Shown here: piece by piece, positions 1 to 8,121 of the stretch
How positions within the stretch are numbered: position 1 is the first letter of the stretch
Layout of the letters: each line of letters starts with the position of its first letter
Origin: Pseudomonas sp. St316
Lineage (GTDB): Bacteria; Pseudomonadota; Gammaproteobacteria; Pseudomonadales; Pseudomonadaceae
Assembly (NCBI RefSeq): GCF_018325905.1
Contig: NZ_AP021901.1
Span: 2,790,001 to 2,854,000, forward strand
DNA length: 64,000 nt
Reading direction: 5' to 3'
Translations under genes and position numbers: made by a program
Notes under the pieces: generated by a model
What the model was told of the DNA's origin: nothing
Databases searched by the model: none
What the model saw: only the letters and a program-made list of their open reading frames with translations

Positions 1-340
1 GGAACGCCCCCAGGTCGGTGTCCAGGACGTTGCAGAATTGCGGGTTGGTGGCGGCATTGTTGACCAGGATGTCCAGGCGCCCGAACTGCTCGCGGATGCC
101 CGCGAACACCTGGCTGATCTGCTCCATTTCACCGATGTGGCAGGCAATGGCGGTGGCCTTGCCGCCAGCGGCGATGATGGCGTCGGCCACATGCTGGCAA
201 CCATCGAGCTTGCGGCTGGAAACGATCACATGGGCGCCTTGCTGGGCCAGCAGTTTGGCGATGGCCTCGCCGATGCCGCGGCTGGCGCCGGAAACGAAAG
301 CGATTTTACCGTCGAGGTCGAACAACTGGGTCTTGGACAT
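1..340 (-). CDS. SDR family oxidoreductase, 3' end cut off by window edge
   Basis: Only the first ~113 residues are inside the window. The protein begins MSKTQLFDLDGKIAFVSGAS, a Rossmann start with the glycine-rich GASRGIG cofactor motif typical of NAD(P)-dependent short-chain dehydrogenases, followed by the NNAA(T) variant of the NNAG motif. The catalytic Tyr-x3-Lys lies beyond the edge, so substrate cannot be judged. The start at 340 has the next gene's stop 24 bp upstream, so it is probably cotranscribed with the phosphotransferase-fold gene. SDR plus this type of phosphotransferase is often seen with acyl-CoA dehydrogenases in fatty-acid catabolic loci; that link is inference. Confidence 0.9.
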   Translation of the reverse strand, partial: MSKTQLFDLDGKIAFVSGASRGIGEAIAKLLAQQGAHVIVSSRKLDGCQHVADAIIAAGGKATAIACHIGEMEQISQVFAGIREQFGRLDILVNNAATNPQFCNVLDTDLGAF

Positions 341-364
341 GCTGTTTCCTTGTTATAGGTGCGC

Positions 365-1432
365 TCAGAGCGTGGATTTGCTGATGACCTGCAGGCTCAT
401 TTGCTCCAGCAGTTTGTTCATCTGAACGAACTGCGCGAAGCGTTTGTCCTGGGTCTGGCCATGGTAGAAGCGGTAGTAGATCTGCTGGACGATGCCGGCC
501 AGGCGGAACAGCCCGTAGGTGTAATAGAAGTCGAAGTTGTCGATGCGGATCCCGGCACGCTCGGCGTAGTAATCGACGAACTCGCGGCGGGTCAGCATGC
601 CGGGCGCGTGGCTTGGCTGGCGGCGCATCAGTTGCACCGGCGCCGGGTCGCCGGCTTCGATCCAATAGGCGAGGCTGTTGCCCAGGTCCATCAACGGATC
701 GCCGAGGGTGGTCAGCTCCCAGTCCAACACGCCGATGATCTGCATCGGGTTGTCCGGGTCGAGAATGACGTTGTCGAAGCGGTAGTCGTTGTGCACGATG
801 CTCGAAGTCGGGTGGTCGGCCGGCATCTTGTCGTTGAGCCAGGCCTTGACCGCTTCCCACTTCGGCGCATCGGGCGTCAGGGCTTTTTCGTAGCGCTCGC
901 TCCAGCCGCGGATCTGCCGGGCCACGTAGCCTTCGGGCTTGCCCAGGTCGGCCAGGCCGCAAGCGTTGTAGTCGACCCGGTGCAGTTCCACGAGCCGGTC
1001 GATGAAGCTCTTGCACAGCGTTTCGGTGCGGGCGGCGTCGAAACCCAGCTCCGGTGGCAACTCGGAGCGCAGGATGATGCCCTTGACCCGTTCCATCACA
1101 TAGAACTCGGCACCCATCACCGACTCGTCGGTGCAGTGCACGTAGGCTTTGGGGCAGTAGGGGAAACCTTCGCGCAATTGATTGAGGATGCGGAACTCAC
1201 GGCCCATGTCGTGGGCGGACTTGGCCTTGTGGCCGAACGGCGGACGGCGCAGGACGAATTCCTGTCCGGGGTATTCCAGCAGGTACGTCAGGTTCGACGC
1301 GCCACCGGGAAACTGGCTGATCTGCGGCACGCCGGTCAGGCCGGGAATGTGGGCCTTGAGGTACGGGTCGATCAAGTTGGCATCGAGTTCTTCACCGTCG
1401 CGCACGCGGGTGGACTGATCAGTAAACGCCAT
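365..1432 (-). CDS. Phosphotransferase family protein (aminoglycoside phosphotransferase/ACAD10-like fold)
   Basis: This 355-residue protein has the APH/choline-kinase fold. An N-terminal nucleotide-binding lobe (QFPGGASNLTYLLE, then FVLRRPP) is followed by the catalytic-loop signature IVHNDYRFDNVI (H-x-D-x4-N) and the metal-binding IGVLDWELTTLGDP segment. Family members related to the kinase-like domain of ACAD10/11 phosphorylate hydroxyacyl-CoA-type substrates or are of unknown substrate; antibiotic resistance should not be assumed. It is followed by the SDR gene after 24 bp, suggesting a two-gene operon in lipid or acyl-CoA metabolism (inference). The start ATG at 1432 fits the family length. 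Confidence 0.9.
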   Translation of the reverse strand: MAFTDQSTRVRDGEELDANLIDPYLKAHIPGLTGVPQISQFPGGASNLTYLLEYPGQEFVLRRPPFGHKAKSAHDMGREFRILNQLREGFPYCPKAYVHCTDESVMGAEFYVMERVKGIILRSELPPELGFDAARTETLCKSFIDRLVELHRVDYNACGLADLGKPEGYVARQIRGWSERYEKALTPDAPKWEAVKAWLNDKMPADHPTSSIVHNDYRFDNVILDPDNPMQIIGVLDWELTTLGDPLMDLGNSLAYWIEAGDPAPVQLMRRQPSHAPGMLTRREFVDYYAERAGIRIDNFDFYYTYGLFRLAGIVQQIYYRFYHGQTQDKRFAQFVQMNKLLEQMSLQVISKSTL

Positions 1433-1622
1433 GCTTATCCCTTCTGCTTATTTTGGAGGCCATCGATCATTGGCTAATCTAATGGCGCGCGGGAGGCGTC
1501 ACAAGCACGCCAGGGTCTTATAGGTTAGCGTGTTGCAGGATAATCATCGGGCCTGATGCACGCGCACGAGCAGATTGGCCGCGGACCGGCTAAGGTTTCG
1601 GGATCTTCAGGGAGGAGCCGCG

Positions 1623-2018
1623 ATGGGATGCCCGCAGGTCTGCAGCACCGCCACCTTGCAATGCAGCTTCGGCGCCGCGCCGGCGGTGCTCAACGTATTG
1701 CCGGTCAACCGAATGCTGACCGGCGGGATGCCGGCAGCGAACATCATGGATCACATTCCGTTGGTGAATGTCACCACGTTCGGGATGTGCACGAGCCTGG
1801 CAAACCCGACCGTCGCTGCCGCCACGGCAGCCGCCCTGGGCGTACTCACCCCCATGCCGTGCATTCCCGCCACCGCCACCCCCTGGATCCCCGGCGGCGC
1901 GCCAACCCTGTTGCTGGGCAACATGCCGGCCATCGACGCCAACAGCACCTTGATGTGCACCTGGGCCGGGGTGATCAAGATCGTGGTGCCGGGGCAGGTG
2001 CAGATGTTGATTCCCTGA
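1623..2018 (+). CDS. PAAR-like (DUF4280/DUF4150-type) T6SS spike-tip protein
   Basis: This 131-residue protein starts at the ATG preceded by GGGAGGAGCCGCG, a strong ribosome site; an upstream in-frame extension is not supported. It begins MGCPQVCSTATLQCSFG and is rich in Cys, Met, Pro and Gly, with short hydrophobic beta-strand blocks (APAVLNVLP, APTLLLGNMPA, VIKIVVPGQ). That layout is typical of PAAR-like proteins that cap VgrG trimers. No C-terminal toxin domain is present, so it would be a bare tip or an adaptor for separate cargo. It lies on the strand opposite vgrG, convergent with the MORN-repeat gene, which fits a T6SS role. Confidence 0.8.
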   Translation: MGCPQVCSTATLQCSFGAAPAVLNVLPVNRMLTGGMPAANIMDHIPLVNVTTFGMCTSLANPTVAAATAAALGVLTPMPCIPATATPWIPGGAPTLLLGNMPAIDANSTLMCTWAGVIKIVVPGQVQMLIP

Positions 2019-2118
2019 GCAGCACCAAGCTCTCTGTGGGAGCGAGGTGATTGCAGAATAGGTGGGTTACCACAATCCCTTGTGGGAGATGATTGTGGAG
2101 TAGGTGGCTCAACAATCC

Positions 2119-2211
2119 CCTGTGGGAGCGAGCTTGCTCGCGATGGCGGTGGGTCAGTTGGCGGCAATGTTGACTATGAAACCGTCATCGCGAGCAAGCT
2201 CGCTCCCACAG
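2119..2211. repeat. REPIN (inverted pair of REP palindromes)
   Basis: Two REP elements in opposite orientation (CTGTGGGAGCGAGCTTGCTC at one end and its complement at the other) are separated by about 45 bp. It lies between the convergent PAAR-like and MORN genes and may help terminate transcription from either side. A degenerate half-element (TGTGGGAG...) precedes it near 2035 and another near 2079. Confidence 0.85.
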
Positions 2212-2245
2212 TATTTCGAGGCGGCTGCAGGAACCGGTCCCCCGT

Positions 2246-2788
2246 TCAAGCCTGTGCTGGATCATTCCAGCGCCTGAACCACCAGCGCACCCGGGAGATC
2301 GGTTTACCTTCTGCATCCAGCGGCCGGCCGTCTTCGGCGTAGGCGTGGGCCGGTTCCACCAGTTGGCCATTGAGGTAGCGCGCCTCGACGGCGGGGTTGC
2401 CGTTGGCATGCAGGCGGCGGTAGCGACCGTCGCGCACGCCGTCGCGATAGAACTCGGCTTCGGCCAATTGTCCGTCGGGAAAGTAGTTGTTCGCCTCACC
2501 GTGCAGCAAGCCATTGCGATACGTGGCCTGGCGCTGCAACCCACCTTCGGCTGCATAGAAGCTCGCCACGCCCTGCAACTTGCCTTTGACGAACGGCATC
2601 ACTGCCGAGACCCTTCCATTGGGGTGATACAAGGTGCTGGTGCCTTGCAGTTCACCCTGGCTGTAGTTGAGTTTTGCTTGCGGGCGCTGGGCCTCTTCAA
2701 TCTGCAGTGGGCCGTCGAGCCGGCCATCGACCAGTTGCCCGCTCAGTTGGCTGTCGCCACGTTCCAGGTCGAGCTTTTTCGAGGTCAT
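2246..2788 (-). CDS. MORN/YwqK-type repeat protein linked to vgrG, possible immunity protein
   Basis: This 180-residue soluble protein is made almost entirely of MORN-like repeats of about 20-23 residues. Each carries a G-x-(L/R)-x-G turn followed by an aromatic: GRLDGPLQIEE, GELQGTSTLYHPNGRVS, GKLQGVASFYAAEGGLQ, GLLHGEANNYFPDGQL, GVRDGRYRRLHANGNP. This arrangement is shared with YwqK-family antitoxin-like proteins. It starts 13 bp after the vgrG stop on the same strand, so it is cotranscribed with the spike. The C-terminus is basic and aromatic (VRWWFRRW). Its position after vgrG suggests an immunity or adaptor role, which is inference; the family name alone does not prove antitoxin activity. 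Confidence 0.8.
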   Translation of the reverse strand: MTSKKLDLERGDSQLSGQLVDGRLDGPLQIEEAQRPQAKLNYSQGELQGTSTLYHPNGRVSAVMPFVKGKLQGVASFYAAEGGLQRQATYRNGLLHGEANNYFPDGQLAEAEFYRDGVRDGRYRRLHANGNPAVEARYLNGQLVEPAHAYAEDGRPLDAEGKPISRVRWWFRRWNDPAQA

Positions 2789-2801
2789 CGGCGTGCTCCC
2801 A

Positions 2802-4811
2802 TCAGTTGACCTTCACCAGGCCGCCCTTGATGGTCAGCATGCCGCCGCCGTCCACGGTCTGTTCGGCGGCGGCCTTGTTCACCAGGCTGATGCCAGCGTC
2901 GTTGGTCAGTGTGGTGCCGGCCTTGTTCTCCAACGACGTCCCGGCCTGGTTGCTCAGGGCCGTGCCGGCCTTCTGGCTGATGGACGTGCTGGCCTGGGCG
3001 GCCAGGTCGGCGCCGCTCTTGATCGCGAAACTGCCGCCGCTTTGCAGGGTCAGGGTGCCGCTGACCTTGATGGTCAGGTTGCCGTCCACGGTCAGGTTGT
3101 AGTTGCCAGTGACCTTGTGCTCGTAATTGCCGCCGGTGCTGTGGGTCTGGTCCGATCCCACGGTGACGGTGCGGGTGTCCTTCACATCGAGGCTGTCGCT
3201 GCCGGTCTGGATGGTCACGCTGCGCTTGCCTTTCTCCAGGGTCACGGTTTCGTCGCCGTCCTTCACCGTGCGGGTGCGGGCGTTCTGCACCGTGAGCGTT
3301 TCGTCGTGGCCGACGGTGGCGGTGGTGTCGTTGAGCACGTTGATGTTGAAGTCTTTCTGGGCCTGGAGAAACACCTCTTCGGCGTCCTTCTTGTCTTCGA
3401 AGCGCAGTTCATTGAAACCACCACCGCCCTTGGATGAATTGGTCTTGATCCCGGACTGGGTCTGGTTCGCCGGCAGCGCGTAGGGCAGGGCATTGTCACC
3501 GTTGTAGACGCAGCCGGTGACCAAGGGACGGTCCGGGTCGCCATCAATGAACGTGACGATGACTTCCTGGCCGATGCGCGGCACGAACTGCATGCCAAAG
3601 CCTTTACCGCTCCAGGGCAAGACCACGCGGACCCAGCAGGACGAAGTCTCGTCGTTCTTGCCGGTGCGGTCCCAGGGGAACTGCAACTTGATCCGCCCGT
3701 ATTCGTCGGTCCAGATCTCTTCGCCGGCCTTGCCCACCACCAGCGCCGTCTGGGTGTGCATGCGCGGTTTTGGCGTGGTGCGCGCCGGTCGATAAGGGGT
3801 GGCCTTGGGGATCGCTTCGAAGCGGTTGCGGTAGCTGTCATGGCTGGCTTCATGGCTGACCGAGGTCACCACCCAATCGATATTCAACGTCGCGTCTTCA
3901 TGGCCGGCGAGGGTGAACCAGTACCCCGGCACCAGCCAGCGGCAGTCGCTTTCGCCGACAAAACGCTTCTCCTGGCTGCGCAGGCCATCCACCCGTTGTT
4001 TGGTCAAGGCATCGCCTTGACCCTTGACGGTATACCCACCCGGATGTTCGTACATCGAACTCGGCCCGGCCACGGCTTCGGCCTGGCTGTAGAGCGAGGT
4101 TGTCGGGGTGGTGAACTCATAGTCGGTCGCCTGGTAAACCCCGGCCACGGCTTGCAGGCACACTTGCCCTGAACGGATGCCGTGCAGCTCTCGCTCACCC
4201 AGTTTCTGCCCGAGATAATTCACCGTCGGCCCATTGGGAATGGGCACGAAGGCGTCGTTGCTGTCGGCCAGTACCAGCGTGTGCTTACCGTCTTCATGGC
4301 TGAAGAACCAGAACATCCCGTCTTCTTCCAGCAGTCGCGAGACGAAGGCCAGGTCGGTTTCGCCGTATTGCACGCAGTACTCGCGGGGGGTGTAGCTGCC
4401 GGTGAGCTTGAGCTGGAAGTCGGTGAAACCGTGGGCCTTGAAAATCGTGGTGACGATGTCCGAGGTGGCGAGGTTCTGGAACACGCGGTTGTTGCTAGCC
4501 AGGCTCAGCCACCAGAGCCAGGGCCGGAGCAAAAGCTGATAGCGTTCGGCGGTGGCGTCGGCGGGCAGTTGGCGGATCTCGGCCACCAGCCCATCCAGCG
4601 GGCGCAGCAAGGCGTCCTTGTGCAGGGTGGTGGTCACGTGGCTGGCGACGGCCGTGGTGAGGTCCAGCGAGGCGCCGTCGTTGATGCCGTTGAGCATGTG
4701 CGAGCCCAGGGCGTTGAGGCGCTCTTCGCCGGACAATGACTCAGGAAACAACGCCGACAGCGTGGCGGCGGTGAGGGAAAGGGTGGTGTTGCTGTCAGTG
4801 GAGCGGGGCAT
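2802..4811 (-). CDS. vgrG: T6SS spike protein VgrG (TssI)
   Basis: This 669-residue VgrG trimerises to form the needle that sits on the Hcp tube and carries the PAAR tip and effectors. The gp27-like N-terminal half contains the QYGETDLAFVSRLLEEDGMF block. The gp5-like OB-fold follows, with DEYGRIKLQFPWDR and GFGMQFVPRIGQEVIVTFI. After residue ~480 comes a long beta-helix stretch ending in an eight-residue repeat (KAGTALSN, QAGTSLEN, KAGTTLTN, DAGISLVN) and TIKGGLVKVN. No C-terminal enzymatic domain is seen, so it is not an evolved VgrG. Its ATG overlaps the upstream gene's TGA by one base (TGATG), implying coupled translation. Confidence 0.97.
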   Translation of the reverse strand: MPRSTDSNTTLSLTAATLSALFPESLSGEERLNALGSHMLNGINDGASLDLTTAVASHVTTTLHKDALLRPLDGLVAEIRQLPADATAERYQLLLRPWLWWLSLASNNRVFQNLATSDIVTTIFKAHGFTDFQLKLTGSYTPREYCVQYGETDLAFVSRLLEEDGMFWFFSHEDGKHTLVLADSNDAFVPIPNGPTVNYLGQKLGERELHGIRSGQVCLQAVAGVYQATDYEFTTPTTSLYSQAEAVAGPSSMYEHPGGYTVKGQGDALTKQRVDGLRSQEKRFVGESDCRWLVPGYWFTLAGHEDATLNIDWVVTSVSHEASHDSYRNRFEAIPKATPYRPARTTPKPRMHTQTALVVGKAGEEIWTDEYGRIKLQFPWDRTGKNDETSSCWVRVVLPWSGKGFGMQFVPRIGQEVIVTFIDGDPDRPLVTGCVYNGDNALPYALPANQTQSGIKTNSSKGGGGFNELRFEDKKDAEEVFLQAQKDFNINVLNDTTATVGHDETLTVQNARTRTVKDGDETVTLEKGKRSVTIQTGSDSLDVKDTRTVTVGSDQTHSTGGNYEHKVTGNYNLTVDGNLTIKVSGTLTLQSGGSFAIKSGADLAAQASTSISQKAGTALSNQAGTSLENKAGTTLTNDAGISLVNKAAAEQTVDGGGMLTIKGGLVKVN

Positions 4812-5563
4812 CAGCGAGTGCCAAGCCGGATCTCAGGCCGACTGTTATAGGTGATGTCGCCGTTAAACATCCGAACCAACAGTTGACCATCGACACTGTT
4901 GAGTCTGGCACCCAATACCGTCAGATCGATATCACTGAGATGAGTTGCGTTGTCCCCCCAATTCTCCAGATGGGTTTGGTAAGTTGAAAGCTTGAACCCC
5001 GTTAATGCATGTTCGAAATGTCGCACTCGTCCATTAAGCAGCTCGATAGATAATTTCCAGTTCGGGTCATGATCATAGATCTGGCCACCGCCTGTATCGT
5101 TCTGGAAACCGTCGTCTATCAAAATGATCGATAGCGGCAACCCGTCGGCATGGCAATGTTTGACAAGGTCGGCCGGACATTGCTGGTTACTGGCTTCGGG
5201 GGCGCCTTTATCTCCATTGATATGGCTTCCGGTGCTGATAAAGACAAGATGCCCAGGTTTCGGAGAGTTGATCTGTTGGCGCAAGCGAATGCTCAGAAGC
5301 AACATGACTTCCGGATCGAGGATTGGCACGAAGGGTAGGGATACCACAAGCGTGTAGCTGCTCTCATTTGGCAGCAGCGTTTCCGAAGCGACTTTACCCT
5401 TGCCATTGGCCAGGAAGACATTTGCGTGTGCGGGAATTGGGTGTGCACCCAATAACGGGTTGATCTCCTGAACGATGAGAGGTATGGCAGCTGCGCAAGT
5501 TGTATGATCGGCCAAGTCGATAACTTTCGACTTTATAGTTTTGAATGAAATAAATATTTGCAT
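4811..5563 (-). CDS. Unrecognised protein between clpV and vgrG (candidate T6SS effector or adaptor)
   Basis: I do not recognise a family. The protein has ~250 residues from the ATG at 5563, chosen because AAGGG lies 9 bases upstream; an alternative ATG at 5569 leaves only 3 bases. It starts MQIFISFKTIKSKVIDLADH, lacks a signal peptide or membrane helix, and has alternating hydrophobic strands with acidic turns (TLVVSLPFVPILDPEVMLLL; GHLVFISTGSHINGDKG; LPLSIILIDDGFQND) suggestive of an alpha/beta fold. The C-terminal half has several Asp/Asn/His-rich segments. Its DNA is visibly richer in A/T than neighbouring tss genes, suggesting separate acquisition. It starts 13 bp after tssH and its TGA overlaps the vgrG ATG, so it is made together with the spike. 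Effector, adaptor or chaperone roles are possible; none is shown. Confidence 0.8.
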   Translation of the reverse strand: MQIFISFKTIKSKVIDLADHTTCAAAIPLIVQEINPLLGAHPIPAHANVFLANGKGKVASETLLPNESSYTLVVSLPFVPILDPEVMLLLSIRLRQQINSPKPGHLVFISTGSHINGDKGAPEASNQQCPADLVKHCHADGLPLSIILIDDGFQNDTGGGQIYDHDPNWKLSIELLNGRVRHFEHALTGFKLSTYQTHLENWGDNATHLSDIDLTVLGARLNSVDGQLLVRMFNGDITYNSRPEIRLGTR

Positions 5564-5576
5564 GGTCATTTACCCT

Positions 5577-8120
5577 TCATTCCAACACCCACTCCGCCAA
5601 CTTCCCCGTCACCTGCGTCATCAACACATTCTCGACGTCTCGCGCCCCCGCCGCGCTGCATTTGGCCAACACAGCCTTGACGATCCCCGCGTCGAATTCG
5701 AATTGCTTGCCGGTCGCGGCCTTGTAGCGCCCGCGCAGTTTCTCCAGCTTCGCCAGCACGATCCCTTCCAGCGTCGCCTCATCCAACGGCCGATACGCCA
5801 CCACCGTCATGCGCGCCAAAAACGCCGGGCGAAACGCTTGCAGCAGCACTTTGTGCAAGGCTTCGTTGAAGGTGTCGCTGCCCAATTGCGCGGCCGGTGT
5901 GTCCAGCAACAGTTCAGCGCCGACGTTGCTGGTGGCGAGCATCACGGTGTTCTTGAAGTCCACCACCAGGCCGGTGCCGTCTTCCATCAGGCCTTTGTCG
6001 AAAACGTTGTAGAAGGCTTCGAGCACATCCGGGTGGGCCTTTTCGATTTCATCCAGCAGCACCACCGAATAGGGTTTGCGCCGCACCGCTTCGGTGAGCA
6101 CGCCGCCGCTGCCGTAGCCGACATAGCCGGGCGGGGCGCCTTTGAGTTGGCTGACGGTGTGGGCTTCCTGGTACTCCGAAAGGTTGATGCTGATCAGGTT
6201 GCGTTCGCCGCCGTACAAGGCGTCGGCCAGGGCGTAGGCGGTTTCGGTCTTGCCCACGCCGGTGGGGCCCACCAGCAGGAACACACCGACCGGTTTCTGT
6301 GGGTCGGTAAGGCCGGCGCGATAGGCTTGCAGGCGTTGGGCGATGGTGTTCAGCGCGGTGCTCTGGCCCATGACTCGCTGGCCCATGCGCTGGCCGAGGG
6401 TGCGCACGGCGTGGGCTTCGTCGGCGAGCATCTTGCCCACCGGAATGCCAGTCCAGCCGGCAATCACGGCGGCGACGGTCTTGCTGTCCACCTGTTCGGG
6501 CACCAGCGGATCGTCCTGGCGAATGGCATCCAGGCCGGCTTCCAGGCGCAGCAGTTCGGCGGCCAGGTGGTCGATGCGGTTATCGATCTCGGTGTCGGCT
6601 TTTTCACTGTCGGCGCGTTCGCTCAGGGCGAGCAGTTCGCGCCGGGTGTCGAGCAGTTCGCGCACGGCTTCGCGCTCTTCGCCCCAGCGGGTTTCCAGCT
6701 CGCGGATGGCTTGCACGTTGCCGGTCGATTCGCTCTCCAGCAGGGTGATGCGTTCGCGATGATCGAGCCCGGTGGCCTGTTCCCGGCGCAGGCGTTCGAC
6801 TTCGTCCTTGAGACTGTTCTGCCGATGGCGCAGGCTTTCCAGCGGTGGCGGCACGTCGTGCTGGCCGAGGGCGACCCGGGCACAGGCGGTGTCGAGCACG
6901 CTGATGGCTTTGTCCGGCAACTGTCGCCCGGAGATGTAGCGGTGGGACAGCTTCACCGCTTCGTGGATGGCCGCGTCCAGCACCTGCACGCCGTGGTGCT
7001 GTTCCAATTTGCTCGCCACGCCCCGGAGCATTTCCACAGCGGTAAGTTCGTCCGGCTCTTCGACCTGCACCAGTTGGAAGCGGCGGGCCAGGGCCGGGTC
7101 TTTCTCGAAATATTTTTTGTATTCCAGCCACGTGGTCGCAGCCAGGGTGCGCAGTTCGCCCCGGGCCAGGGCCGGCTTGAGCAGGTTGGCCGCGTCGCTG
7201 CCGCCTTCCGCACCGCCGGCGCCGATCAGCGTATGAGCTTCGTCGATGAACAGGATGATCGGCTTTTCGGCACTGCGTACCGCGTCGATCACGCCCTTGA
7301 GGCGCTGTTCGAATTCGCCTTTGACTCCGGCGCCGGCCTGCAACAGGCCCAGGTCGAGGACGCGCAGGGTGACTTCCTGCAACGACGGTGGCACATCCCC
7401 GGCGGCGATGCGCAGGGCCAGGCCTTCCACCACCGCAGTCTTGCCGACGCCGGGCGCGCCCACCAGGATCGGGTTGTTCTGCCGGCGCCGGAGCAGAATG
7501 TCGATGCACTGGCGGATCTCGCCGTCGCGGCCGACGATGGGGTCGATGCGACCGTTTCGGGCGTCGGCGGTCAAGTCCTGGGTGTACTGGTCCAGCACCG
7601 GGTCCTGTTTCTGCGGCGCCTCGCCGGGTTTAGCCGGGCGCACGCCACCGACATGTTCACGGGAGCTTTCGGTCCACTCCAATAGGTGGGCGCGCAGGGC
7701 GTCGCGGGGAATGCGCAGCAACGACGAGGCGCTGTTGAGCAGCAGGCTGCGGCGCTCATCACGATCCAGCAGCGCCAGTAGCAACAGCCCGGAGCGGATG
7801 CTGTCCAGGCCCAGCACGCTGGCCTGGACCACGGCGTCTTCCAGCAGGCCGATGGTTTGTGCCGACAGGGCGGGCGTGCGGGTGCTGCCGGATTTGAACA
7901 GGTCCAAGGCCTTGTTGGTTTCGGTGGCCACTGCGTCACGCTCCAGCCCGAAGCGCGGTAGCAGGCAGGCAAAGTCGCCGCCCTCGATGTCGAGCAGTTC
8001 CAATAGCAGGTGTTCGATCTCCACGTAATGGTGGCTGCGCTGCATGCAGCGTTGCGCGGCCCGTTCCAGGGCGCGGCGGTTGTCCGGGTTGAGGCGTCCG
8101 ATCAGGCTGGCCAGTTCCAT
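5577..8120 (-). CDS. tssH: T6SS sheath-disassembly AAA+ ATPase TssH/ClpV
   Basis: This 847-residue Hsp100/Clp ATPase disassembles contracted TssB/TssC sheaths for reuse. The start used is the ATG giving [20 protein letters not shown]; the longer frame upstream is coding sequence of tssG. An N-terminal ClpN domain spans residues 1-150. AAA1 has Walker A GAPGVGKT (221-228) and Walker B FIDEAH (291-296). A coiled-coil middle region is at ~420-540. AAA2 has Walker A GPTGVGKT (618-625) and [14 protein letters not shown]. Both ATPase sites look intact. The ATG sits one base after the tssG stop (TGAAATG), indicating coupled translation. Confidence 0.97.
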   Translation of the reverse strand: MELASLIGRLNPDNRRALERAAQRCMQRSHHYVEIEHLLLELLDIEGGDFACLLPRFGLERDAVATETNKALDLFKSGSTRTPALSAQTIGLLEDAVVQASVLGLDSIRSGLLLLALLDRDERRSLLLNSASSLLRIPRDALRAHLLEWTESSREHVGGVRPAKPGEAPQKQDPVLDQYTQDLTADARNGRIDPIVGRDGEIRQCIDILLRRRQNNPILVGAPGVGKTAVVEGLALRIAAGDVPPSLQEVTLRVLDLGLLQAGAGVKGEFEQRLKGVIDAVRSAEKPIILFIDEAHTLIGAGGAEGGSDAANLLKPALARGELRTLAATTWLEYKKYFEKDPALARRFQLVQVEEPDELTAVEMLRGVASKLEQHHGVQVLDAAIHEAVKLSHRYISGRQLPDKAISVLDTACARVALGQHDVPPPLESLRHRQNSLKDEVERLRREQATGLDHRERITLLESESTGNVQAIRELETRWGEEREAVRELLDTRRELLALSERADSEKADTEIDNRIDHLAAELLRLEAGLDAIRQDDPLVPEQVDSKTVAAVIAGWTGIPVGKMLADEAHAVRTLGQRMGQRVMGQSTALNTIAQRLQAYRAGLTDPQKPVGVFLLVGPTGVGKTETAYALADALYGGERNLISINLSEYQEAHTVSQLKGAPPGYVGYGSGGVLTEAVRRKPYSVVLLDEIEKAHPDVLEAFYNVFDKGLMEDGTGLVVDFKNTVMLATSNVGAELLLDTPAAQLGSDTFNEALHKVLLQAFRPAFLARMTVVAYRPLDEATLEGIVLAKLEKLRGRYKAATGKQFEFDAGIVKAVLAKCSAAGARDVENVLMTQVTGKLAEWVLE

Positions 8121-8121
8121 T

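Noticed and set aside
365-1432. Aminoglycoside resistance gene
   Set aside because: Although it has the APH fold, its sequence features and SDR neighbour match the ACAD10-like metabolic branch, not resistance kinases.
5541-7685. 714-codon plus-strand frame opposite tssH
   Set aside because: Antisense shadow of a high-GC gene; composition is His/Gln/Gly-rich, no domain resemblance, while the minus strand encodes an intact ClpV.
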